From Chromatiales bacterium (GTDB taxonomy: Bacteria > Pseudomonadota > Gammaproteobacteria > Chromatiales > Chromatiaceae), in contig JANTHH010000058.1 of assembly GCA_024762485.1 (NCBI GenBank), positions 1-13,078 on the forward strand: a stretch of 13,078 nt of DNA, given 5' to 3'. The translations under genes and the position numbers were made by a program. Shown here piece after piece: positions 7,057 through 12,574 of this stretch (the stretch's first letter is position 1; every line of letters starts with the position of its first letter). The notes under the pieces are model-generated. The model was not told the DNA's origin, did no database searches, and saw only the letters and a list, made by a program, of their open reading frames with translations.

Positions 7057-7245
7057 GGGTGTCTCCTGCGGTGTTCGACAACCGTCCAGATGTTCCCTTG
7101 AGCCTATGCGTTATACGCCGGGCGTCAAAAGACTGTGCTGTGTGCATGTCCGCCCCGAGCGGAAAGCCTGATGCGCACCTGCGACGCCCACTTGAACCTC
7201 ACGGTTCAAGGCCAATGGCCGGACCGGCACAAGTGGGAGACGCCT
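7057..7245 (+). ncRNA. ssrS: 6S RNA (regulator of RNA polymerase)
   Basis: About 189 nt between zapA and the cyclo-ligase gene, the conserved ssrS position (E. coli 184 nt). The ends form a closing stem: GGTGTCTCC (7058-7066) pairs with GGAGACGCC (7236-7244) over 9 bp with one G-U. Sequence blocks shared with E. coli 6S are visible: GTTCG followed by CCAG and GAGCC on the 5' side, a GAAAGCCT block resembling GAGAAGCCT at 7161-7169, CTGCGACG at 7179-7186, and an 8-bp hairpin CTTGAACC/GGTTCAAG (7191-7198/7203-7210) on the 3' side of the central bubble. The RNA mimics an open promoter and sequesters sigma-70 polymerase in stationary phase. Exact ends are estimated from the stem to within a few bases. 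Confidence 0.92.
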
Positions 7246-7254
7246 CATCCACTC

Positions 7255-7857
7255 ATGATCGACAAACCCCGTCTTCGGCGTGAGCTGCGTCAACAGCGCG
7301 AAACGCTCTCAAACCGCGAGTTAAGACAAGCCAGCGATCGCGTCATGCGCCGACTCGCCGGACTTCACCTGTTCCGCCGTGCAAGTCGCATCGGTTATTA
7401 CCTGGCCAAGGGTGGCGAGATCGACCTCATGCCTCAGCTGTACAGTGAGGCACTACGCGGCAGCCAATGCTTCCTTCCCGTGCTGCACCCGTTTCACAAA
7501 TCACGCCTGTGGTTCGTGCAGTGGCGCCCCGGGCAGCGGCTCATCACCAATCGCTATGGCATCAGCGAGCCCGTCGGCCACCATGCGCGTATCGTCAAAC
7601 CCTATGCACTGGACGTGGTACTGGTTCCACTGCTCGGTTTTGACGAGCGGGGTAACCGACTCGGTATGGGCAAGGGGTACTACGATCGATGCTTCGGCTA
7701 CCTGCGACATCGGCGGCACTGGCGCAAGCCAAGGCTTATCGGCATCGCCCACGATTTTCAGAAAATCGACGACCTCCAACCCGACCCATGGGATGTGCCA
7801 CTCGACATGGTGGTCACCGACTGCGCCGTCTATGGACCATTCAAGAAAAACCGATGA
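7255..7857 (+). CDS. ygfA: 5-formyltetrahydrofolate cyclo-ligase
   Basis: ATP-dependent enzyme converting 5-formyl- to 5,10-methenyl-tetrahydrofolate in one-carbon metabolism. 200 residues, normal length. Visible motifs: RRELRQQRE near the N-terminus, YYLAKGGEIDL (about 46-56), and the signature LVPLLGFDERGNRLGMGKGYYDR (about 125-147) with the glycine-rich ATP/substrate loop, then GIAHDFQ and a C-terminal PLDMVVTD. The ATG at 7255 is preferred because residues before it would be encoded inside the 6S RNA and have no counterpart in the family. It lies 9 nt after the predicted 6S 3' end, so the gene is probably read from the ssrS transcript, as in E. coli. The only Shine-Dalgarno-like run, GGGAG (7235-7239), is 15 nt upstream and paired in the 6S closing stem. 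Confidence 0.93.
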   Translation: MIDKPRLRRELRQQRETLSNRELRQASDRVMRRLAGLHLFRRASRIGYYLAKGGEIDLMPQLYSEALRGSQCFLPVLHPFHKSRLWFVQWRPGQRLITNRYGISEPVGHHARIVKPYALDVVLVPLLGFDERGNRLGMGKGYYDRCFGYLRHRRHWRKPRLIGIAHDFQKIDDLQPDPWDVPLDMVVTDCAVYGPFKKNR

Positions 7858-7862
7858 TCGGT

Positions 7863-7882
7863 CGGCCATATCCCGGCCATAT
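7863..7882 (+). repeat. direct repeat, two 9-bp copies 11 bp apart
   Basis: CGGCCATAT occurs at 7863-7871 and again at 7874-7882, one helical turn apart, just past the cyclo-ligase stop and about 70 bp before the H1-like promoter. Could be an activator site; no factor is recognised. Confidence 0.4.
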
Positions 7883-7919
7883 AAAAGACACCAAACAGCT
7901 GCACTGACAACAAAATAAC

Positions 7920-7948
7920 TGCAGCAAACATGTTGCGTTTTTGCTGCA
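7920..7948. repeat. 9-bp inverted repeat upstream of H1-like gene
   Basis: TGCAGCAAA (7920-7928) and TTTGCTGCA (7940-7948) are perfect complements separated by 11 nt, the spacer containing ATGTTGCG. It overlaps the likely -35 region, consistent with an operator; as RNA it would be a weak terminator for the upstream gene because no clean T-run follows. Confidence 0.5.
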
Positions 7949-7960
7949 CTTATCTAGTAT
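7933..7960 (+). promoter_or_regulatory. possible promoter of H1-like gene
   Basis: TTGCGT (7933-7938) and TAGTAT (7955-7960) with 16-nt spacing, giving a start near 7967 and a leader of about 60 nt. The -35 lies inside the 7920-7948 inverted repeat. Other -10 candidates (TATCTA at 7951 or 7958) exist. Confidence 0.4.
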
Positions 7961-8025
7961 CTATGCAAGGTCTTGCGGGCGCCCGACAGACAAATACACG
8001 AACTGATTGCACCAGGGGGAATACC

Positions 8026-8565
8026 ATGGCCGTCAAAAAAGCCGCCAAGAAAAAAGCCACCGCCAAAAAGAAGGCCACCATCAGCAGGAAAAAGGTGACC
8101 AGCAAGAAAAAAGTCTCCACCAAAAAGAAGACCGCACCGAAGAAAAAGGCAACTGCCAGGAAGAAGCTGGCGAGCAAGAAAAAGGCAACAAGCAAAAAGA
8201 AGGCGGCCACAAAGAAAAAGACCGTAAGCAAGAAAAAGACTGCATCAAAGAAAAAGGCAGCTGCCAAAAAGAAGGTTGCCACCAAAAAGAAAGTAGCCAA
8301 GAAAAAGGCAGCGCCGAAAAAGAAGGCCGCCGCCAAGAAAAAAGCAGCCAAGAAAAAAGCGACGGCAAAAAAGAAGGCCGCCACCAAGAAGAAGGTGGCC
8401 AAGAAAAAGGCAGCACCGAAAAAGAAGGCCGCCGCAAAGAAGAAGGTAGCCAAGAAAAAGGCGGCACCGAAAAAGAAGTCCGCCGCGAAGAAGAAGGTAG
8501 CCAGGAAAAAGGCGGCCGCGCGACCTCGCAAAGTGACACCCCGCAAGAAGGCGTCACGTAAATAA
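8026..8565 (+). CDS. histone H1-like lysine-rich DNA-binding protein (AlgP-like)
   Basis: 179 residues made almost only of Lys, Ala, Thr, Ser, Val and Pro. By hand count about 84 are lysine and 7 arginine; there are no Asp, Glu or aromatic residues. The pattern is KKK blocks separated by 2-3 small residues, like the H1 C-terminal tail and the KPAA repeats of Pseudomonas AlgP. Residues 91-158 are four tandem 17-residue units of the form A-KKK-AAP-KKK-AAA-KKK-V; before that the spacing is looser, and the tail is arginine-containing (ARPRKVTPRKKASRK). A disordered nucleoid-binding protein that neutralises DNA charge is the likely role; a specific regulon is unknown. The ATG at 8026 has an AGGGGGA Shine-Dalgarno (8014-8020); an earlier ATG at 7930 would add a non-family segment and lies in the promoter. 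Monocistronic, closed by a strong terminator. Confidence 0.9.
   Translation: MAVKKAAKKKATAKKKATISRKKVTSKKKVSTKKKTAPKKKATARKKLASKKKATSKKKAATKKKTVSKKKTASKKKAAAKKKVATKKKVAKKKAAPKKKAAAKKKAAKKKATAKKKAATKKKVAKKKAAPKKKAAAKKKVAKKKAAPKKKSAAKKKVARKKAAARPRKVTPRKKASRK
8296..8499 (+). repeat. four tandem 51-nt coding repeats in the H1-like gene
   Basis: Units begin at 8296, 8347, 8398 and 8449, each encoding 17 residues. Units 1, 3 and 4 share AKKKAAPKKK; unit 2 is degenerate (AKKKATAKKK). Synonymous differences between units (GCG/GCA/CCG changes, AAA/AAG swaps) show that they are not very recent copies. Confidence 0.75.
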
Positions 8566-8582
8566 CAGCATCTATGCCTACG

Positions 8583-8612
8583 AAAAAGGCCCGGCAAACG
8601 CCGGGCCTTTTT
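8583..8612. terminator. bidirectional intrinsic terminator between H1-like gene and ilvA
   Basis: AAAAAGGCCCGGC (8583-8595) and GCCGGGCCTTTTT (8600-8612) form a perfect 13-bp stem with an AAAC loop. Each strand ends in five T, so it can stop both the H1-like transcript (18 nt after its stop) and the convergent ilvA transcript (24 nt after its stop). Confidence 0.95.
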
Positions 8613-8635
8613 CATGCCTGCATCTCAGCCCGGGA

Positions 8636-10180
8636 CTATCCCGTACCGCTCAGCAGACCACCAGCCGCGAACAAGCGGTAGGCGTCATTGTCGGTCTCCT
8701 CGCTGTAGACATAACCCTCGTCCTCAAGGAAACGACGGAACTGCCTCGCCTCGGCAACGCTCAACTGCAGACCAACCAGCACCCGACCGAATGCCGCGCC
8801 GTGGTTGCGGTAGTGAAAAAGACTGATGTTCCAGCCACGGCTAAGGCCCTTGAGAAAATCCAGCAGTGCACCCGGTCGCTCCGGAAACTCGAAGCGGAAG
8901 ACACGCTCGTCCAGGCTGGCCGGCGCATGCCCGCCAACCATGTAGCGGATATGCAGCTTGGCGGTTTCATTGTCGGTGAGGTCGGTGACCGCGTAACCCT
9001 TGGCGCGCAGGTGTTCGAGCAGTTTTTCCCGCTCCTCGGCCTTGCCGGACAACTCGATGCCGCAGAACACATGGGCCTCCTTGGCATCGGAATAACGGTA
9101 ATTGAACTCGGTGATGCTGCGCCGCCCCAGGGCCTTGCAGAAGGCAAGGAAGCTGCCCGGCCGCTCGGGGATGGCCACGGCGAACAGGGCCTCGCGCTGC
9201 TCGCCCAGCTCGGCACGTTCGGACACATGCCGCAGGCGATCGAAGTTGATATTGGCACCGCTGAGCAGGGCCACCAGCTCCTGCCTCTCCTCTCCACCAC
9301 CCTGCTCCGCCAAATAACGCTTGATGCCTGCCACTGCCAGGGCGCCCGCGGGCTCTGCCACGCTGCGGGTATCGTCGTAGATGTCCTTGATCGCGGCACA
9401 GATCTCGTCGGTGCTCACCAGCAGCACCTCGTCCACGTAATGGCGCGAGACCCGGAAGGTCTCCTTGCCGACCTGGCGCACCGCCACACCGTCGGCAAAC
9501 AGCCCGACCTGTTTCAGGCGGACGCGTCGGCCGGCGGCCAGAGCATCGTGCAGGCTGGGGGCATCTGCCGGCTCCACACCGATGATCTTCACCTCCGGCC
9601 GCACATGCTTGACGTAGGCCGCCACGCCCGCGATCAGGCCACCGCCACCCACCGGCACGAAGACTGCGTCGATCCGGTCCGCGCGCTGACGCAGCAGTTC
9701 CATGCCGATGGTGCCCTGACCGGCGATCACCTCGGGGTCGTCGAAGGGATGGATGAACGCCAGGCCCTCGGAATCCGACATCGCCATGGCATGCTCATAG
9801 GCGTCATCGTAGGAATCGCCGTGAAGGATCACCCGGGCGCCGAGTCCACGCACGCTCTGCACCTTGATCGGTGGCGTCGTGGTCGGCATGACGATGGTCG
9901 CCTGAACATGCAGCTCGCGCCCCGCCAGTGCCACGCCCTGGGCATGGTTGCCGGCAGAGGCGGCGATCACGCCCTTGTCCCTGACCGCCTGCGGCAGGCT
10001 GTAGATCTTGTTGTAGGCACCGCGCAGCTTGAACGAGAACACGCTCTGCATGTCCTCCCGCTTCAGCCACACGTTTGCACCCAGCCTGGCCGAGAGACGA
10101 CCGGCCAGCTCCAGGGGTGTCTCCACCGCCACGTCGTAAACCCGCGCACGCAGGATACGCTCGAGATATTTTGTCGGCAT
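8636..10180 (-). CDS. ilvA: biosynthetic threonine ammonia-lyase (threonine deaminase)
   Basis: PLP enzyme converting threonine to 2-oxobutanoate, the first step of isoleucine synthesis, normally inhibited by isoleucine. 514 residues, the same length as E. coli IlvA. The catalytic domain shows the PLP lysine in VFSFKLRGAYNK (Lys51), SAGNHAQGVA, and the phosphate-binding PVGGGGLIAGVAAY. The C-terminal third holds two ACT-like regulatory modules, each with an FxFPERPGAL-type strand (AIPERPGSFLAF and FEFPERPGALLDF), which marks the allosteric biosynthetic rather than the catabolic form. The ATG at 10180 has GAGG about 9 nt upstream and aligns with the family start; an earlier in-frame ATG would lie in the promoter region. 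Divergent from rpiA, an arrangement also known in pseudomonads. No leader-peptide attenuator is seen. Confidence 0.97.
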   Translation of the reverse strand: MPTKYLERILRARVYDVAVETPLELAGRLSARLGANVWLKREDMQSVFSFKLRGAYNKIYSLPQAVRDKGVIAASAGNHAQGVALAGRELHVQATIVMPTTTPPIKVQSVRGLGARVILHGDSYDDAYEHAMAMSDSEGLAFIHPFDDPEVIAGQGTIGMELLRQRADRIDAVFVPVGGGGLIAGVAAYVKHVRPEVKIIGVEPADAPSLHDALAAGRRVRLKQVGLFADGVAVRQVGKETFRVSRHYVDEVLLVSTDEICAAIKDIYDDTRSVAEPAGALAVAGIKRYLAEQGGGEERQELVALLSGANINFDRLRHVSERAELGEQREALFAVAIPERPGSFLAFCKALGRRSITEFNYRYSDAKEAHVFCGIELSGKAEEREKLLEHLRAKGYAVTDLTDNETAKLHIRYMVGGHAPASLDERVFRFEFPERPGALLDFLKGLSRGWNISLFHYRNHGAAFGRVLVGLQLSVAEARQFRRFLEDEGYVYSEETDNDAYRLFAAGGLLSGTG

Positions 10181-10208
10181 CAAGCCCGTCCTCGTTGAAC
10201 AGCCCCGC

Positions 10209-10237
10209 ATTAACGCGTAGTCCCGGCGGACTGTCAA
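10209..10237 (-). promoter_or_regulatory. sigma-70 promoter of ilvA
   Basis: On the minus strand a consensus TTGACA (10237-10232) is followed after 17 nt by GTTAAT (10214-10209). The start point would be near 10202, giving a leader of about 22 nt containing the GAGG ribosome-binding site. Confidence 0.65.
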
Positions 10238-10290
10238 CGGCCGCGGCTTGGCCGGTCCATGCAGAAATGGTAACGTCCCGTCACTGAATT

Positions 10291-10313
10291 TCCCGCCCGA
10301 GCCCGTGGCGGGA
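10291..10313. repeat. inverted repeat in the rpiA 5' region
   Basis: TCCCGCC (10291-10297) and GGCGGGA (10307-10313) form a 7-bp stem with a 9-nt loop, ending 30 nt before the rpiA ATG. No T-run follows. No clear rpiA promoter was found in 10239-10343 (CATAAA at 10321 is the best -10-like hexamer), so its position relative to the transcript start is unknown. Confidence 0.4.
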
Positions 10314-10343
10314 CCCCTTCCATAAACCATCTGGTTCGCACAC

Positions 10344-11009
10344 ATGACTCAGGACGAACAAAAACGACTCGCAGCCGAGGCCGCCATGGCCTATCTGCCC
10401 GACAGCGGCATCATCGGTGTCGGCACCGGCTCCACCGTCAACCACTTCATCGACCTGCTCGCCCCCATCAAGGGCCGGTTCGAGGGTGCCGTATCCAGCT
10501 CCGAGGCCTCCACCGAGCGGCTCAAGGCCATCGGCATCCCGGTGATCGACCTCAATGCCGCTGGCGAGCTGGAGATCTATGTCGACGGTGCCGACGAATC
10601 GAACAAGCACTTCCAGCTCATCAAGGGCGGCGGTGGCGCACTGACCCGGGAAAAGATCATCGCCGGCGCCAGCAAGAAATTTGTCTGCATCGCCGACGAG
10701 AGCAAGCTGGTGGATGTGTTGGGCGGATTCCCGCTGCCGGTGGAGGTAATCCCCATGGCCCGCAGCTTCGTCGCGCGCGAACTGGTCAAACTGGGCGGCA
10801 GCCCGGTATGGCGTGAGAACTTTGTCACCGACAACGGCTGCCTCATCCTCGACGTGCACAACCTGCAGATCATGGAACCCGCCAAACTGGAGACCACCAT
10901 CAACCAGATCCCCGGCGTGGTCACCGTCGGCATCTTCGCCCATCGCCCGGCGGACGTGCTGATCCTCGGCACCCCGGCGGGGGCCAGGGTGATCGAGCCC
11001 GGCAGCTGA
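10344..11009 (+). CDS. rpiA: ribose-5-phosphate isomerase A
   Basis: Interconverts ribose 5-phosphate and ribulose 5-phosphate in the pentose phosphate pathway. 221 residues (E. coli 219). All landmark motifs are present: the phosphate loop GVGTGSTVNHFI (25-36), SSSEAS (51-56), YVDGADE (79-85) with Asp81 and Asp84, KGGGGALTREKI (94-105) with Lys94 and the catalytic base Glu103, and CIADESKLVD. The numbering of these active-site residues matches the E. coli enzyme. The start at 10344 fits the family; the sequence before it (CTGGTTCGCACAC) has no good Shine-Dalgarno. Transcribed away from ilvA and ended by a terminator 23 nt after the stop. Confidence 0.97.
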   Translation: MTQDEQKRLAAEAAMAYLPDSGIIGVGTGSTVNHFIDLLAPIKGRFEGAVSSSEASTERLKAIGIPVIDLNAAGELEIYVDGADESNKHFQLIKGGGGALTREKIIAGASKKFVCIADESKLVDVLGGFPLPVEVIPMARSFVARELVKLGGSPVWRENFVTDNGCLILDVHNLQIMEPAKLETTINQIPGVVTVGIFAHRPADVLILGTPAGARVIEPGS

Positions 11010-11032
11010 TCGTCACCCAGCACGATGAAACG

Positions 11033-11059
11033 AAAAAGGCCGGCAATGCCGGCCTTTTT
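11033..11059. terminator. intrinsic terminator after rpiA (symmetrical)
   Basis: AAAAAGGCCGGC (11033-11044) and GCCGGCCTTTTT (11048-11059) form a perfect 12-bp stem with a 3-nt AAT loop and five T on each strand. It ends rpiA and can back up termination of the convergent porin gene. Confidence 0.93.
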
Positions 11060-11095
11060 CATATCTGCCTGACGGTCAACAAACAACCAGGCAAT

Positions 11096-11121
11096 AAAAA
11101 ACGGGGCCCGAAGGCCCCGTT
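11096..11121 (-). terminator. intrinsic terminator of the porin gene
   Basis: On the minus strand AACGGGGCC (11121-11113), a TTCG tetraloop and GGCCCCGTT (11108-11100) are followed by T residues to 11096. A stable UUCG-capped 9-bp stem 34 nt after the porin stop. Confidence 0.95.
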
Positions 11122-11155
11122 CTCAAGCTCGAAAGCTGATTCTAAGAGAATCGAC

Positions 11156-12220
11156 TTAGAACTTGTGGACCATACCCACGGAGAAACCGTCAGCAGAGCC
11201 ATTCTGGATCGCGGTGTTCGGCGCATTCAGGTTGTTACCGCTGGACTCACCACGCAGAGCACGCTCGCTGCTGGTGTAGAGACCATAGACCATGGTGCGC
11301 TTGCTGAACTTGTGGTCTACGCCGATGGCGTAGCCATCGGTGGAGTTAGGCTTGGCTTCATCATCTTCCTGACCATACATGGCCTTGATGGTGTTGTTGC
11401 CCATGGTGTAGGCGCCAGAGACCTGGAAACGATCAGCAGTGGTGGTACCAGTAGCAACGGTACCAGTATCGTGGCTCTCGTAGACGGCGGCGACCTTGAA
11501 GGCGTTCATCTTGTACATGGCGCCGAAACGATACTTCTCGTTGGTGGCATTATTGGCAGGATTGGCATCATCCAGGCCCAAGTCTTCGTAGGCGGCGGCC
11601 AACATCAGGCCATTGCCACTGTAGGTGACGGCCAGGGAGTATTGGTCGGCGGGACCATCGTTAACACCGGTTTGCTCGCCAGACACGATGGCGCCAGCAA
11701 CCTGAATGCCGTTGAACTTGGGCGAGATGTAAACGAGGGCATTAGAAGCACGGACATCATTAAAGCCGATGGTGTTGTTGTAGTCGGCCAGGGTGTCGCC
11801 GAAGAAGTCCATCTTGCCGGTGGAGTTCTTGTACGGGGTGTTGATGTTACCGGCTGCCAGGACGGTACCCCAGTCGCTAGCCAGACCCAGGTAGTGGTCA
11901 CGGTTGCTGAATACGCCACCGTCGGTCAGGTCAACACCGAACTCCAGCTTCCACACGGCCTTCAGGCCATTGCCCAGCTTCTCTGAACCCTTGAAGCCCA
12001 GACGGGAGGCACGGCTGGTGACACGGGTTTCGTCTTCGCCGGTCACTGCGGGGATCACAGGCAGGGGAAGGAGTCTTTGAGTCTGGTCATCCACGGAGAC
12101 CACGTCGACAGAAGCGTGCAGCTTACCGTAGACGGTGACGTTGCCGGTGGCGGCGTTGGCGTTGACGGCAGGAACGGCCATGACGGCGGCAACTGCAACA
12201 GCAAGAAGTTTTTTGTTCAT
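11156..12220 (-). CDS. outer-membrane porin (Gram-negative porin, Porin_4 type)
   Basis: Trimeric 16-stranded beta-barrel for diffusion of small hydrophilic solutes. 354 residues: signal peptide MNKKLLAVAVAAVMAVPAVNANA (cleavage near residue 23), then the typical first strand ATGNVTVYGKLHASVDVVS, strands with alternating residues such as SRLGFKGSEKLGNGLKAVWKLEFGVD, the constriction-loop region near TPYKNSTGKMDFFGDTLADYNN, and the C-terminal strand ending GFSVGMVHKF with the terminal phenylalanine needed for barrel assembly. The ATG at 12220 is chosen because it starts a proper signal peptide and has GGAG 6 nt upstream; an upstream in-frame ATG (12325) would run through the promoter. Monocistronic. 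Anion or cation selectivity cannot be told from the sequence. Confidence 0.94.
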   Translation of the reverse strand: MNKKLLAVAVAAVMAVPAVNANAATGNVTVYGKLHASVDVVSVDDQTQRLLPLPVIPAVTGEDETRVTSRASRLGFKGSEKLGNGLKAVWKLEFGVDLTDGGVFSNRDHYLGLASDWGTVLAAGNINTPYKNSTGKMDFFGDTLADYNNTIGFNDVRASNALVYISPKFNGIQVAGAIVSGEQTGVNDGPADQYSLAVTYSGNGLMLAAAYEDLGLDDANPANNATNEKYRFGAMYKMNAFKVAAVYESHDTGTVATGTTTADRFQVSGAYTMGNNTIKAMYGQEDDEAKPNSTDGYAIGVDHKFSKRTMVYGLYTSSERALRGESSGNNLNAPNTAIQNGSADGFSVGMVHKF

Positions 12221-12269
12221 TACGAACTCCCACTCAAAATCAGGTTGAATAAATTGACTGTGCAGCGGA

Positions 12270-12298
12270 ATAGTAGTCGGGCTTTTTGCGACATGCAA
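12270..12298 (-). promoter_or_regulatory. sigma-70 promoter of the porin gene
   Basis: On the minus strand TTGCAT (12298-12293) and TACTAT (12275-12270) are 17 nt apart, giving a start near 12263 and a leader of about 43 nt that includes the GGAG site. A- and T-tracts upstream resemble an UP element. Confidence 0.75.
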
Positions 12299-12340
12299 CA
12301 CTTTTTTGCAAAAAAAACACATCACAGAACATGTGTTGCA
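12294..12340. repeat. inverted repeats and A/T tracts upstream of the porin
   Basis: TGCAACAC (12294-12301) and GTGTTGCA (12333-12340) are perfect complements. Between them lie a TTTTTTGCAAAAAA self-complementary tract (12302-12315) and a second pair ACACAT/ATGTGT (12317-12322/12331-12336). The proximal arm overlaps the porin -35, so this looks like an operator region rather than an RNA structure, since it lies upstream of the predicted start point. Confidence 0.55.
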
Positions 12341-12345
12341 AAAAT

Positions 12346-12510
12346 GTCACGCGGTCGATGGTGGATTCAGTGGGGCCTGTAGATGCGCGACGCCTTAATT
12401 ATCCAGGCGTTCTTCGAGTAAAACCCTGTTTTGTGAGCACAGAATTCTCGCTGCGCTCGAAATGACAATATCGACTTAACGGCCGTGAACAAACCATACA
12501 ACAGAGGCAC
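12346..12510. other. intergenic stretch between porin promoter and rpsI terminator
   Basis: No credible gene. It contains a short inverted repeat, ACGCC (12390-12394) with GGCGT (12406-12410), and the candidate dispersed repeat at 12441-12468, listed separately. The rest shows nothing recognisable. Confidence 0.6.
12441..12468 (-). repeat. candidate dispersed short repeat (GAGCGCAGCGAG core)
   Basis: On the minus strand the segment reads TTGTCATTTCGAG (12468-12456) then CGCAGCGAGAATTCT (12455-12441). The core GAGCG-CA-GCGAG is a mirror-type repeat. From memory, short intergenic elements of the form TGTCATT(T/C)CGAGCG(C/A)AGCGAGAA recur in many copies in numerous bacterial genomes. Only one copy is in this window, so the dispersed nature is inferred. 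Confidence 0.5.
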
Positions 12511-12535
12511 AAAAAACCAGGCACGAGGCCTGGTT
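12511..12535 (-). terminator. intrinsic terminator of rplM-rpsI
   Basis: On the minus strand AACCAGGC (12535-12528), a 5-nt loop and GCCTGGTT (12522-12515) are followed by further T to 12511. It lies 40 nt after the rpsI stop and marks the end of the ribosomal operon. Confidence 0.92.
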
Positions 12536-12574
12536 CTTTGTCGCTTTTGCCACAACCTCGTGGCAAGGCGCAGA

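Noticed and set aside
8026..8520. Programmed frameshifting at AAAAAAG runs in the H1-like gene
   Set aside because: In the runs examined, the A AAA AAG codon phase needed for -1 slippage is not met, because the preceding codon ends in G or C; no stimulatory structure was found.
7950..8615. Long minus-strand open frame opposite the H1-like gene, rich in Phe and Ala, looking like a membrane protein
   Set aside because: It is the complement of AAG/AAA lysine codons (CTT/TTT read in shifted frame); no Shine-Dalgarno or promoter, and it runs through the terminator.
8801..10198. 465-codon plus-strand open frame opposite ilvA
   Set aside because: Antisense shadow of IlvA; composition rich in His, Gln and Gly without motifs, and no start signals.
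11165..11986. 273-codon plus-strand open frame opposite the porin
   Set aside because: Its Gly/Val-rich translation is the mirror of porin codons; no promoter or ribosome-binding site on that strand.
12310..12335. CRP-like site upstream of the porin (TGTGA on the minus strand)
   Set aside because: Only one half-site; the partner TCACA at the required 6-nt spacing is absent.
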